Origin: Sphingobacteriia bacterium
Lineage (GTDB): Bacteria > Bacteroidota > Bacteroidia > Bacteroidales > UBA7960
Assembly (NCBI GenBank): GCA_011390785.1
Contig: JAABRR010000003.1
Span: forward strand, 62,001 to 126,000
Reading direction: 5' to 3'
Length of the DNA: 64,000 bases
The position numbers and the translations under genes were made by a program. Of the stretch, positions 17,859-28,173 are shown piece by piece; within the stretch, counting starts at the first letter, position 1, and every line of letters begins with the position of its first letter. Below the pieces are notes generated by a model. The model had not been told where the DNA came from and made no database searches. It saw only the letters and a program-made list of their open reading frames with translations.

Positions 17859-20800
17859 TTATCTGGTAATAACCACTCTGTCGTTGAAGATATATCCACC
17901 GGCAGTAAGTTTGTAGATATATATACCATTGGGGAGTGATGCTGTATTGAAAGTAACTTTGTTATTTTCAAATGCATTTACAGTTCCCTGGAATACAACA
18001 GCTACTCTTTCACCAATCAGGTTGTAAACTTCCAGTGTAACATCAGCAGTCTGAGTAAGGTTGAATTCAAATGTTGCCTGAGTTTTGAATGGATTGGGAT
18101 AAACCTTCACCTTGGAATCTTCTATACTCATAAGATGTTCAGAAAGATGGGTTTCGTCCTTGTAGTCATCGTCAGCTATTATGGCTACTTCAACACATTC
18201 CATCAATGTGCAACCATTCTGATCTACTACTCTAATCATATAATTACCGGCAGATAACCCCCAATACATTATACTCATAGATTTATCCAGGCTTTCTCCC
18301 AGCTTGGTGTCGTCTACAGTACATTTTGTAAACAGACATACATTATAAGGACCAACACCGCCAGAGATCATACCTGTTATGCGTCCCGTCCATTCATCTT
18401 CATCGCTTAAGTTTGTAATGGTAAGGTCTACGGTAAGTTCTTCGGGTTCAGTAATTGTAATCATATCAGAATCGGTAGAACATCCGTTGGCATCTGTTAT
18501 GGTAATTACATAATCACCAGCTAAAAGTTCTGTAAACAAGCCGCTAACCTGTGCTTCATTACCATTTATTGAGTAAGTAAGATCACCAGTTCCGCCAGAA
18601 GCAGATACTTCTATGATGCCAGTATCGGCGCCGTAGCAAAGAATCATTCCGGTTTCAACAGAAGCTTCTAATACTTCAGGTTCGCCAACAGTAAAGGTAA
18701 CTTCGCTCATACAATCATTGGCATCAATAATTATATAAGTATAAGTACCGGCAGAAAGGTTATTGATATTTTGTGTTGGAGTATCTTTCTGCTCGGATAA
18801 CATGCTATCATAAATTAATTCGTAGGGACTTGTTCCTCCAGAAATGGTTATTTCTGCAAATCCATCAGTGTCACCATTGCAGAATACGTCTGTTACAACA
18901 GCTGCGGCCTCAATAGGCTCAGGGAAAGAAGGTACTATGAACTCTACAGGAGAAGATGAGCAATCATCTGCTGTTAATACCAGAGTGTATGTTCCTGGAA
19001 GTAATCCGTCAAGTTCGGTACTGTTAGATACAGAGATTAAAGAATCATCTAACATTACCGTAAATACCGGAGATATTCCTTCGCTAACACCTGAAAATGA
19101 AAATGTAGCAGAAGCAGTAAGAGTACCGCTACCGGCTGTATTAAGAATTTCAATGCCGTTAAGGTCAAAACCATCACCATTGTTAAAATCAGTCAGGGCT
19201 GTAACATCGGTTATCCTTACAAATCTTGCAGTTGACAGTACAAAGGGAGCACCGGTTTCATCTTTGCCGGTGGCAAGGTCAGCACCACCAGTAAGACAGT
19301 TAACACCTAATATTGACCATGGCCCATCTTCAAATTGAGAAACAGCTATTTCTGCTTTTTCAGGATAGTTGTCACAATTGGTCTGACCATAGGAAGTCTC
19401 AACAACTATCAGATCATCGCCCTGACCGTCTATAATATTGCAACCTAATTCAACTATCATATGGCCTCCAAAGCCAAGAGTTGTAAAGGTTATGCCATTA
19501 TTTCCACTGTTACTGTAATCGGGAGCTCCCAATACATTTTCAATAATTTTTCTGTTTTCAGCAACCATGCCACCACCATATTGTGCAGTGCCAACTTCAT
19601 ATTCTAATACTTCTGTAATAAATGGTTCTTCACATCCTGCAAAGTTCTCAGGAACACATAGTGGAACTTCAATATCATCAACATTAACAATGAGTTTTTC
19701 GGGCTGGCCTATCATGAAGCTTGTTTCTATATGGCATTGGTTTGCATCGTATATTTTAACATCATAACTTTCGGCTGCAAGATTATCAATTTCTAACATG
19801 TCAATAGTAAAGGTTCCCATATCAGAAGTGTAAGGAGCTGTCCCAGCTGTAACTGAAATCCAGGCTATACCATCTTCTGAACCAAAACATGATACATCTT
19901 GTGTTGCAATTTCAGAAACTTCAAGAGGTTCAGGTTCAGTAAGTCTAAATGATATAACAGCAGGTTCGCAACCGTGATAATCGCTTATTGTCCAGTTATA
20001 ATCGCCAGCACCAATAGCAAGAGTAAATTCATTATCAAAAGTTCCCACTGCTTCATTATGTTCATTGAAGAGAGTGTAAGGAGGATTACTGCCCATACCA
20101 GTAACAGTTACATTGGTTCTTTCACCGTTGCAAAGAATGTCTGCATAGGTCAATTCAAAAGAAACAGGATCTGGTTCACCAACAGTTACACATTCTTTAA
20201 ATACGCAGCCATTACCATCAACTATCGTAATATTGTAAGAGCCGGGAAGAAGTCCATTATAAGTATAAATAGAAGTTTTAAGATGTGTAAGTTCTTCTTC
20301 ATTATAATCAGTGTCGCATCCAAAGCTAATACAGGCATTAAAAGGTTTTGCACCGTTAAGTATTAATTCGATAATCCCATCTTCATCTCCCGGGCAGCTA
20401 ACATTAACTACATTAACGGTAACTACTTCGGCAAATTCCGGACATGGATCAGGTTCCGGGGTTACAGAACGAAAAACGATATCATCGATACCGAAATCAT
20501 TACCATTTTTAATGGTTGATGTTTCAATAATAGTAATGGTAGCATTTTCTGATTTGTCTATTGCAGTCCATGTGTGGTGAAACCATTGCCCTGGAGTGCC
20601 GTAAGCATAGTCATCAAGGGTTACTTCACTTAAAGTATCACCATTGATTACAACCGTAATATTCAGATCAGCAATAACATCAGGATTTTGGGTGGAGATA
20701 CCGGTAAGCATAAACGAAAATTCATACTCTTTACCCTGTTCAATATTAACATCCTGTTGCCAAACAATCCAATTTACATTACATTGATTGGAATTAGTTG

Positions 20801-21119
20801 CTCCAGGACACATTTCTTTATATGTTGCTCCATTTACGAACATGAAGTTTCCACGGTCAGGATGAGCGCCTACCCAGTCCGCTTTGAACAAACTTGGGTC
20901 TGAAGCAACAGTATATGTGCCTTCTTGAGACATAATGCCTTGAACCGGATTTTCGGCATCAATATAGTTGTATTCGGTAAAAAAATCTATATTACCATTG
21001 GAAAAGTCACCATTTACAACCAGGTTAGGACCATAAAACTGAGCTGATAAGCTGGTACTGAAGCTCATACTCATCACCATCAGTGCAACGGCCATAGTAA
21101 ATAAGTTGATTTTTTTCAT
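17859..21119 (-). CDS. T9SS-exported surface protein with SprB repeats
   Basis: Predicted outer-membrane-exported adhesin-like protein, 1086 residues from the ATG at 21119. That start gives a clean signal peptide (MKKINLFTMAVALMVM... ending SLSAQ); the frame stays open to 21161. Next comes a carbohydrate-binding-like beta domain (LVVNGDFSNGNIDF), then about six SprB-type repeats (VSCPGDEDGIIEL, VSCFGSEDGIAWI, VFCNGDTDGFAEI, ILCYGADTGIIEV and relatives), interrupted near residues 490-660 by a separate domain containing GGHMIVELGCNI and GFDLNGIEILN. The last about 80 residues (VYPNPFKTQATFEF to VVITR) are a type A T9SS sorting domain. SprB repeats occur in gliding and surface adhesins; the substrate is unknown. 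Monocistronic, convergent with yqeY. Confidence 0.9.
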   Translation of the reverse strand: MKKINLFTMAVALMVMSMSFSTSLSAQFYGPNLVVNGDFSNGNIDFFTEYNYIDAENPVQGIMSQEGTYTVASDPSLFKADWVGAHPDRGNFMFVNGATYKEMCPGATNSNQCNVNWIVWQQDVNIEQGKEYEFSFMLTGISTQNPDVIADLNITVVINGDTLSEVTLDDYAYGTPGQWFHHTWTAIDKSENATITIIETSTIKNGNDFGIDDIVFRSVTPEPDPCPEFAEVVTVNVVNVSCPGDEDGIIELILNGAKPFNACISFGCDTDYNEEELTHLKTSIYTYNGLLPGSYNITIVDGNGCVFKECVTVGEPDPVSFELTYADILCNGERTNVTVTGMGSNPPYTLFNEHNEAVGTFDNEFTLAIGAGDYNWTISDYHGCEPAVISFRLTEPEPLEVSEIATQDVSCFGSEDGIAWISVTAGTAPYTSDMGTFTIDMLEIDNLAAESYDVKIYDANQCHIETSFMIGQPEKLIVNVDDIEVPLCVPENFAGCEEPFITEVLEYEVGTAQYGGGMVAENRKIIENVLGAPDYSNSGNNGITFTTLGFGGHMIVELGCNIIDGQGDDLIVVETSYGQTNCDNYPEKAEIAVSQFEDGPWSILGVNCLTGGADLATGKDETGAPFVLSTARFVRITDVTALTDFNNGDGFDLNGIEILNTAGSGTLTASATFSFSGVSEGISPVFTVMLDDSLISVSNSTELDGLLPGTYTLVLTADDCSSSPVEFIVPSFPEPIEAAAVVTDVFCNGDTDGFAEITISGGTSPYELIYDSMLSEQKDTPTQNINNLSAGTYTYIIIDANDCMSEVTFTVGEPEVLEASVETGMILCYGADTGIIEVSASGGTGDLTYSINGNEAQVSGLFTELLAGDYVITITDANGCSTDSDMITITEPEELTVDLTITNLSDEDEWTGRITGMISGGVGPYNVCLFTKCTVDDTKLGESLDKSMSIMYWGLSAGNYMIRVVDQNGCTLMECVEVAIIADDDYKDETHLSEHLMSIEDSKVKVYPNPFKTQATFEFNLTQTADVTLEVYNLIGERVAVVFQGTVNAFENNKVTFNTASLPNGIYIYKLTAGGYIFNDRVVITR

Positions 21120-21963
21120 TAGGTTAGATTTAATTAAAAAATAATTCGATTTTTTTCTCATCGAAAAAGACTCTGTGTTTTTTCCTTTTGTTCGTGAATC
21201 TTGTCGGATAATGATGATTTGAAATTTAAAAGATTTTGTTGCATAAAGGTTGAAATTTTATGCGGCCTGAATATTTTTAGTCTACATAAAATATCTATTT
21301 ATAGTCGTTAAAATTTTATTAGTATAAAAGTATTTTTGTTTTACTATGGAATCAATTAGCAATTAGACGCATTTTACAGTACGGGAAAACCCCTAGGATA
21401 GGCTTTAGTAATTTCTCTAAACAGTTGATAGATAATATTATAATAATTAATTTAATAAAAATTAACGTTATTTTTCTTTTTGTTTTTATTCATGTCTCAA
21501 CTTAAAAAGAAGAAAAAAAATCGATAGAAAATTGTATGAATACTTTTAAACGTATAAATGGTTGTTTAAATTAAATTTTCTTACGCCTTTTTTTAAAATT
21601 TAGTTCAAATATTTGTATCTGGATTTATATAATAAGATCTATTATTTTAGAATACATTTTAATTTACTTGATTATCTGGCATTTAACAGGAAGTCATTAA
21701 TAGTTACATATTTTGATAGACTTAACTTTTCCGCCTACCATAATTTCTTAGATTATTTTTTGTAGGAGAATGATGATAGGTATGACACAAAAATCTTAAC
21801 AGGTAAATATTTTGAAGATATTAAAGTGATTGATTTCCCCCATTAGCACGCTCATCTGCATCACTGGCTTCAGAAAGCAAATATTATTATGCAGGTTCAC
21901 CTTGTCGCTCTGCATCTTTCGCAATATTTTTTTCAGTTTCCCCTAAGTATTGAAAAGTTAAAG
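21120..21963. other. Long AT-rich intergenic region upstream of the SprB-repeat gene
   Basis: About 840 bases without an intact gene. It holds a short hairpin (GCATAAA at 21241 pairing with TTTATGC ending 21263), a GC-richer patch near 21381-21400, and a second GC-richer islet near 21840-21945 where the minus strand reads like a decayed coding segment. I found no clear TAnnTTTG element close to the SprB-repeat gene start. Confidence 0.6.
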
Positions 21964-21964
21964 C
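21821..21964 (-). pseudogene. Possible decayed fragment of an AAA+ ATPase-like gene
   Basis: On the minus strand one frame reads FQYLGETEKNIAKDAERQG, then two adjacent stops, then LLSEASDADERANGGN, then another stop. YLGETEKNI resembles the conserved Y-x-GETEKN segment that follows Walker A in a group of bacterial AAA+ ATPases. The patch is richer in G+C than its surroundings. No start, Walker A or Walker B is present. The match is short and judged by eye, so this is tentative; a small RNA or chance is possible. Confidence 0.25.
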
Positions 21965-22000
21965 AAAAAAAAACCGGTTAGAGACTAACCGGCTTTTTGA
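21964..22000 (-). terminator. Rho-independent terminator of gapA
   Basis: CCGGTTAG and CTAACCGG form a perfect 8-bp stem around AGA, with A-rich sequence to the left that becomes a T-run on the minus strand. It lies just beyond the gapA stop. Confidence 0.85.
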
Positions 22001-22017
22001 TTGATTAAAATAAAGAT

Positions 22018-23028
<1,011 letters not shown>

Positions 23029-23056
23029 TTATTTTTTAAGGTTATAAAATCAGGTG

Positions 23057-23064
23057 CAAAGATA
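23057..23064 (-). promoter_or_regulatory. Candidate -7 element (TATCTTTG) of gapA
   Basis: The minus strand reads TATCTTTG followed by CACC, 34 bp before the gapA ATG. TATCTTTG is a full consensus match and the form most often seen at strong Bacteroidota promoters. No clear -33 TTG is present. Confidence 0.55.
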
Positions 23065-23302
23065 AACATTTTTGCCGTATATTTTAAGATATTATTGTGA
23101 TGCTTTTGTTGTTATTTTTTTGTTAATCATTTTCTTGTATAAGCTGCTTTTCTGAGTGTTTATTCTATAATTTTGACAAAAATTTGATAGCATGCTATAC
23201 ATGCAACCAGCTTAATCAACAAGAATTGTTTTTGTTGATGTTGATTTATCGAAATCTTTATTAGGTAAGTAAAAACATTACTGTCTTTAAATTATTAAGA
23301 TT

Positions 23303-24436
23303 ATGAATTTTATGAATGATGAATTAGTGAACTGGATGAATCAATCCTGGCTCGGAAACTCTTTCTGGCAATATACCTATGTATTAGTTATTCTGTTATT
23401 AGGTGTTTTATTCCATCGTATTGTTTCAAAGTATTCCAACAGGCTCTTATTCCGGTTATTTAAAAAGCATGCCCCGGATTTTCTTTGGCAGGATTTCCTT
23501 AAATTAATGCATAAACCGGTATCATATTCAATAATGCTGCTGGTTGTATATGTTGCATTTTCACGCGTCAGTTTTCCTGACGTATGGGGTCTGGTTCCGA
23601 GAGATGAGTTTGGTGTAAGAATGGTTTTACACAAAGGCTATTTTGTTTTTTTCTACGCCAGTATTGTTTGGGTGTGTTTAAGGCTGTCTGATTTTTTTGG
23701 TGTGATATTACTTGCCAGGGCTGAAAAATCAGACAATAAATATTCAGGGCAGATCATACCGTTTTTTATCGATTTCATTAAGGTAATCGTTATCATATTT
23801 GGGACGCTAATTTTGCTTGGGTCAATTTTTGGTGTTAACATTGGTACATTGGTTGCCGGTTTGGGTATCGGGGGTTTGGCCATTGCATTGGCATCAAAAG
23901 AAACGCTTGAAAATCTTCTGGGGTCATTTACTATTTTTCTGGACAAGCCTTTTGTGGTGGGCGATCTGGTCAGGGTAGCGGGCATTATCGGTGTTATTGA
24001 AAAGGTTGGGTTTAGAAGTACCCGTATCAGAACCCTTGAAAAGAGTTACGTTACTTTGCCAAACAAGAAGATGGTTGATTCGGAACTCGACAATCTAACT
24101 TTACGCACTTTCAGGCGGGCTGAGTTTTTCGTGGGTGTAACCTACAGCACATCAATACAGCAGATAAAAGCGATTGTAGCAGATATTCAAAATTATATTG
24201 ATAATCATCCCAACACAAATAGTGATGGCCAGGTTAAATTACACCAATTCGGGAGCAGCAGCCTTGATATTATGGTATTATTCTTTGTTGATACAGTGGA
24301 CTGGGCCGTTTACCTTGATGTAAAACAAGAAATAATGTATCGCATTATAGAAATATTACAAAGTCATGGTGCTGAATTCGCCTTTCCATCTACAAGTGTT
24401 TACATTGAAAAAAATACTAACAATATGAATAGCTGA
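23303..24436 (+). CDS. MscS-family small-conductance mechanosensitive channel
   Basis: A 377-residue membrane channel that releases solutes on hypo-osmotic shock. Three or four hydrophobic segments occupy the first about 190 residues, followed by the pore helix GIGGLAIALASKETLENLLG and the MscS beta-domain start IFLDKPFVVGD. The Gly/Ala-packed pore helix and FxxPFxVGD are the MscS signatures. The C-terminal part (to about residue 372) forms the vestibule. It could belong to the YnaI/YbdG-like longer subgroup. It stands alone, divergent from gapA; no -7 element is clear. Confidence 0.9.
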   Translation: MNFMNDELVNWMNQSWLGNSFWQYTYVLVILLLGVLFHRIVSKYSNRLLFRLFKKHAPDFLWQDFLKLMHKPVSYSIMLLVVYVAFSRVSFPDVWGLVPRDEFGVRMVLHKGYFVFFYASIVWVCLRLSDFFGVILLARAEKSDNKYSGQIIPFFIDFIKVIVIIFGTLILLGSIFGVNIGTLVAGLGIGGLAIALASKETLENLLGSFTIFLDKPFVVGDLVRVAGIIGVIEKVGFRSTRIRTLEKSYVTLPNKKMVDSELDNLTLRTFRRAEFFVGVTYSTSIQQIKAIVADIQNYIDNHPNTNSDGQVKLHQFGSSSLDIMVLFFVDTVDWAVYLDVKQEIMYRIIEILQSHGAEFAFPSTSVYIEKNTNNMNS

Positions 24437-24469
24437 TAAGGCATTTTAACTATAAAACAAAACATTTAT

Positions 24470-24477
24470 TACTTTTG
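24470..24477 (+). promoter_or_regulatory. Candidate -7 element (TACTTTTG) of the exbB-exbD-tonB operon
   Basis: TACTTTTG followed by CACC matches TAnnTTTG, 68 bp before the exbB ATG. The extended TTTGCACC context also occurs at the gapA element. Confidence 0.5.
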
Positions 24478-24545
24478 CACCATCATAATAATTCTGTTCA
24501 TTATCAGTTATTAACCCAAAAGAAATAGATAAATTTTATTCTTAG

Positions 24546-25250
24546 ATGATAAATTCGATATTATTGCAGGTACAATTAGGTAGTCAGGCTGTTGCCGACA
24601 CCACCGTAGTGGATATGCCCACCGAAGAAACCCTGAACTTTATTACGCTGGCCTTTAAAGGTGGTTTAGTTATGATACCCCTTTTTATCCTTTCTATAGT
24701 GGCTATTTATATTTTTATTGAAAGGTATATGGCCATTAGCAAGGCATCAAAGGAAGAAGCCAATTTTATGAATAATATCCGTGATTTTATTCACGAAGGA
24801 CGCATAGATAGTGCCAAATCACTTTGCCGAAACAACCAATCGCCACTGGCAAGAATGATTGCTAAAGGTATTACCCGTATTGGAAGGCCTTTGAGCGACA
24901 TCAATGCAGCCATTGAAAATGTTGGCAAACTCGAAGTCTCTAAACTTGAAAAGAACATTGCATTTTTGTCAACCGTTGCCGGCGCTGCCCCAATGCTTGG
25001 GTTTCTGGGCACTGTAATGGGTATGGTAAAGGCATTTTATAATATGTCAATGGCTGGCAATAATATTGACATCAGCCTGCTTGCAGGTGGTATTTATGAA
25101 GCCATGATTACAACCATTGCGGGTTTAATTGTTGGTATTATTGGTTATATATGCTACAATATTCTTGTTTCACGCATTGAAAAAGTAGTTTTTATGTTAG
25201 AAGCAAGAGCTACTGAATTTATGGATTTATTGCACGAACCCGCATCATAA
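24546..25250 (+). CDS. exbB: MotA/TolQ/ExbB proton channel protein
   Basis: ExbB forms the pentameric stator of the proton-driven TonB or Tol machine. The 234-residue protein has a first membrane segment (GLVMIPLFILSIVAIYIFIERY) with the conserved ERY, a cytoplasmic helical domain, then two membrane helices with FLSTVAGAAPMLGFLGTVMGM and AMITTIAGLIVGIIGYICYN. The TVAxxAPxLGLxGTV-type signature is clear. It is followed by exbD after 13 bp and a TonB-like gene 3 bp further on, so the three form a unit. Whether it serves TonB transporters or a Tol-like system cannot be decided from ExbB alone. Confidence 0.93.
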   Translation: MINSILLQVQLGSQAVADTTVVDMPTEETLNFITLAFKGGLVMIPLFILSIVAIYIFIERYMAISKASKEEANFMNNIRDFIHEGRIDSAKSLCRNNQSPLARMIAKGITRIGRPLSDINAAIENVGKLEVSKLEKNIAFLSTVAGAAPMLGFLGTVMGMVKAFYNMSMAGNNIDISLLAGGIYEAMITTIAGLIVGIIGYICYNILVSRIEKVVFMLEARATEFMDLLHEPAS

Positions 25251-25263
25251 TAAATATTCCCCT

Positions 25264-25677
25264 ATGGCAATAAAACTTAGAAATCCCAGGAAAGCAGAAT
25301 TCAACATGGCATCCATGTCTGACCTTGTGTTTTTACTGCTGATATTTTTTATGCTCACATCAACACTGGTGGCTCCCAATGCTATAAAATTACTTCTGCC
25401 TAGTAGTGAAAGTCGCACCATGGCAAGACAAACTGTAACAGTTTATATCAATGCAGAAAAAGATATTTTTCTGGAAGAGAATCCTGTTGATTTGCGGGCA
25501 TTAGAGATGGGTCTGGTTACTGCTTTACAAGGTCAGGTAGATGGGTCGGTTGTTTTAAGAGCCGATCAAACTGTTCCGGTGCAACAAATAGTAAGTGTTA
25601 TAGATGTGGTAAATAAAATCAATGGGCAGTCTCAAACCCAGCATAAAGTAATTTTGGCTACCCAGCCAGGCAGATAG
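25264..25677 (+). CDS. exbD: ExbD/TolR-family biopolymer transport protein
   Basis: The 137-residue protein has a short cytoplasmic tail (MAIKLRNPRKAEFNMASM), one membrane helix starting SDLVFLLLIFFML with the conserved Asp that carries protons, and a periplasmic domain with VVLRADQTVPVQQIVSVIDV. This is the ExbD/TolR layout. It partners ExbB to energise the TonB-like protein encoded 3 bp downstream. Length is typical. Confidence 0.93.
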   Translation: MAIKLRNPRKAEFNMASMSDLVFLLLIFFMLTSTLVAPNAIKLLLPSSESRTMARQTVTVYINAEKDIFLEENPVDLRALEMGLVTALQGQVDGSVVLRADQTVPVQQIVSVIDVVNKINGQSQTQHKVILATQPGR

Positions 25678-25680
25678 TAT

Positions 25681-26481
25681 ATGGAAGAAGAGAAAAAAAA
25701 ATATAATAACAAAGCCCTTTTGGGAACCATGCTTTTTCATGGTGCCCTATTGTTGGTGTTTTTCTTTTTTGGCCTTACTACCCCACTTCCCTTGCCCGAA
25801 GAACAAGGAGTAATGGTAAGCCTGGGAGCGATGGATCAGGGTATGGGTGTTAGTCAGCCGGTAAGAGCAACACCACCCCCACCACAACCACAGCCAACAC
25901 AATCTGATCAACCTGCCGAAGATGTGGTAACCCAAAATACCGAAGAATCGGTTTCAATACCAGATTCTCCAAGAGACAGAACTCCGCAGGAAACTACTAC
26001 TCCCCAGCCAACACCTCCTCAACCCCAACCTGTGCCTGAGCCAGAACCGGATCCAGAGCCGCAGGTAGATCCACGTGCCTTATTCCCTGGTCCAGGCAAT
26101 CAGGGGAGCTCCAGTCAGAGTCAGGGTAGTACTGCGCAATCCGGAAATCAGGGTAGCCCAGATGGAGATCCGGAAGGTACAAGTCCTACTGGTGGCGGCG
26201 ATGGCGGGGTTCAGTTCAATCTCTCCGGAAGAAGCCCCAACAGTCTGCCCCTGCCAGAATATAATTCATCTGCTACAGGGAAAGTGGTTGTTACCATTAC
26301 AGTAAACCGAAATGGAGAGGTAATAAGAGCCATTGCCGGAGCGCGGGGAACTACTATCAGTGATCGTACACTGTGGGAGGCTGCAAAAGAGGCTGCTTTG
26401 AGATCAAGGTTTAATTCGACAACGGATGAGGCACATGAGCAAATCGGTACCATTACCTACAATTTCATCAGACTGAATTGA
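25681..26481 (+). CDS. tonB: TonB-family energy transducer
   Basis: The 266-residue protein has a cytoplasmic N-terminus, one membrane helix (GTMLFHGALLLVFFFFGL) that includes the TonB/TolA-type His, a proline-rich periplasm-spanning region (PPPPQPQPTQ, PTPPQPQPVPEPEPDPEPQ) and a Gly/Ser linker, then a C-terminal TonB domain (GKVVVTITVNRNGEVIRAIAG). It should contact TonB boxes of outer-membrane transporters, powered by the upstream ExbBD pair. The low-complexity linker makes a TolA-like alternative possible, but the C-terminal domain looks like TonB. Confidence 0.88.
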   Translation: MEEEKKKYNNKALLGTMLFHGALLLVFFFFGLTTPLPLPEEQGVMVSLGAMDQGMGVSQPVRATPPPPQPQPTQSDQPAEDVVTQNTEESVSIPDSPRDRTPQETTTPQPTPPQPQPVPEPEPDPEPQVDPRALFPGPGNQGSSSQSQGSTAQSGNQGSPDGDPEGTSPTGGGDGGVQFNLSGRSPNSLPLPEYNSSATGKVVVTITVNRNGEVIRAIAGARGTTISDRTLWEAAKEAALRSRFNSTTDEAHEQIGTITYNFIRLN

Positions 26482-26505
26482 TAGCCTGTTTAATACCCCA
26501 ATGAC

Positions 26506-27804
26506 ATGACTTACCAACAAACACTGGACTATCTGTATTCGCAGCTGCCCATGTTTCATCGTATTGGTAAAGCAGCTTATAAGGCAGACCTGAACAACTC
26601 GCTTCATCTCTCTCAATATTTGGGCAATCCTGAAAAGAAATTTCGCAGTATTCATATTGCCGGAACCAATGGCAAAGGGTCGGTGGCTCATATGCTGGCA
26701 TCTGTTTTTCAGGAAGCAGGTTATAAAACAGGATTGTGCACATCACCCCATTTAAAAGATTTTAGAGAGCGTTTCCGGATTAATGGTGAGATGATGCCTC
26801 GCGATTTTTTGATGAAGTTTGTAGAAAAGCATAAACCCTTCTTTCAAAAGATTCAACCTTCCTTCTTTGAAATGACCATTGCTATGACTTTTGACTATTT
26901 TGCCCGGGAAAAGGTTGATGTAGCCATTATTGAAACCGGATTAGGAGGAAGGCTTGATTCAACCAATATTATTACCCCTGAACTATCGATAATAACAAAC
27001 ATAGGGTTAGATCATACCAATTTACTCGGAGATACAATAGAAGCCATTGCTTTTGAAAAGGCTGGTATAATTAAAGATTCTGTGCCTGTAGTGGTAGGTA
27101 AAACCAGAATGGGTGCAAGGAAAGTAATTGAAGAAAGAGCCAGAGAGTGTCATTCAGAAATATTTTTTGCTGACGAAGAATATACTGTAATGAATCCGGC
27201 AGGAATTTTCGAAAATAATTCTCCGTTGCTTCGGGTTTCATTAAAAGGCAAGGGAAAAACAAGAGAGATGATCAGCTCTCTTACAGGAACCTATCAATTT
27301 GAGAATATTTGTACCGTAGCAACAGCTGTGGATATAATCAATCAACAAAGCAGGTACAAAATAGCTGAAAACAGTTTCAGCCAGGGATTGAAAAATACTG
27401 TAATCAACACTGGAATATCAGGACGTTGGCAGCTATTATCAAAAAACCCAACCGTAATCTGTGATACCGGGCATAATCCTGACGGAATAGAAAAAGTTTT
27501 AGAAAATATTGCAGGTATTCAATTTGAAAAACTCCATTTTGTTTTAGGTATGATGGCCGACAAAGATGTATCAGAAATATTAAAATTTCTGCCTAAAAAA
27601 AATACTACCTATTATTATTGTAAGCCAGAGGTGCCAAGGGGGTTGAATGTAGATACATTACTCAGATACGCTACAGAAAAGGGTATGACGGGGTCTTCGT
27701 ACCAGTCAGTTACAGACGCTTACAAAGCGGCCGTAAATAATGCCAATAATAATGATCTTGTATTTATTGGGGGAAGCTCTTTTGTGGTAGCAGAAGTTGT
27801 TTAA
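26506..27804 (+). CDS. folC: Folylpolyglutamate synthase / dihydrofolate synthase FolC
   Basis: FolC adds glutamate to dihydropteroate and to folates. The 432-residue Mur-ligase-fold protein has the P-loop AGTNGKGSVAHML near residue 54, the TSPHLKDFRERFRING motif, ETGLGGRLDSTN and CDTGHNPDGIEKVL in the C-terminal domain. All are FolC hallmarks. It begins 24 bp after the TonB gene and may be cotranscribed. Its stop overlaps by 4 bp the end of a convergent small gene. Confidence 0.95.
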   Translation: MTYQQTLDYLYSQLPMFHRIGKAAYKADLNNSLHLSQYLGNPEKKFRSIHIAGTNGKGSVAHMLASVFQEAGYKTGLCTSPHLKDFRERFRINGEMMPRDFLMKFVEKHKPFFQKIQPSFFEMTIAMTFDYFAREKVDVAIIETGLGGRLDSTNIITPELSIITNIGLDHTNLLGDTIEAIAFEKAGIIKDSVPVVVGKTRMGARKVIEERARECHSEIFFADEEYTVMNPAGIFENNSPLLRVSLKGKGKTREMISSLTGTYQFENICTVATAVDIINQQSRYKIAENSFSQGLKNTVINTGISGRWQLLSKNPTVICDTGHNPDGIEKVLENIAGIQFEKLHFVLGMMADKDVSEILKFLPKKNTTYYYCKPEVPRGLNVDTLLRYATEKGMTGSSYQSVTDAYKAAVNNANNNDLVFIGGSSFVVAEVV

Positions 27805-28049
27805 TGCTGTAAGGCGTATTCTTGCTGGGTTCTCTGCCAAATCTGGTCTATAGTTAGAAGAGAATTAGGCATTACAAAATCAGGGCAATATCCATTAATA
27901 TTTTCGAAGGTGTATCGTTTGCATTGCTTCCATTTTTCGGTTTGGCTAAGGCAATAATGATATTTATACATTATAGCCACATCTTCAGGAAGGCTTATTT
28001 TACCTTTGAAAAGATTACACTGAAAGCAAAAAGTACATTGGTTTTTCAT
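27801..28049 (-). CDS. Small cysteine-rich protein of unknown function
   Basis: An 82-residue soluble protein I cannot name. It has six cysteines in the pattern C-x2-C-x2-C (CTFCFQC), then YC (HYCLSQ), CKRY and CPDF. Similar short bacterial proteins with a leading cysteine group, a YC and a C-x-R-Y motif are widespread and look like metal- or iron-sulfur-binding proteins; that is an inference. Reasons to believe it: it is convergent with folC with only a 4-bp overlap, it carries a perfect TACTTTTG element 20 bp before its ATG, and the composition is protein-like. A redox or metal-binding regulatory role is possible but unproven. Confidence 0.65.
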   Translation of the reverse strand: MKNQCTFCFQCNLFKGKISLPEDVAIMYKYHYCLSQTEKWKQCKRYTFENINGYCPDFVMPNSLLTIDQIWQRTQQEYALQH

Positions 28050-28068
28050 AAAACTACTTTTCCAGCAT

Positions 28069-28076
28069 CAAAAGTA
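28069..28076 (-). promoter_or_regulatory. Candidate -7 element (TACTTTTG) of the cysteine-rich small gene
   Basis: Full match to TAnnTTTG on the minus strand, 19 bp before the ATG at 28049. It supports the reality of that small gene. Confidence 0.45.
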
Positions 28077-28173
28077 ATTAAATAATTATTAAAACCAAGT
28101 AAAAAGTAAAATAAAATATTAATAAGATACGATGCAATTATGAAATAATCCTATAAGACTCTTTTATTATTCT

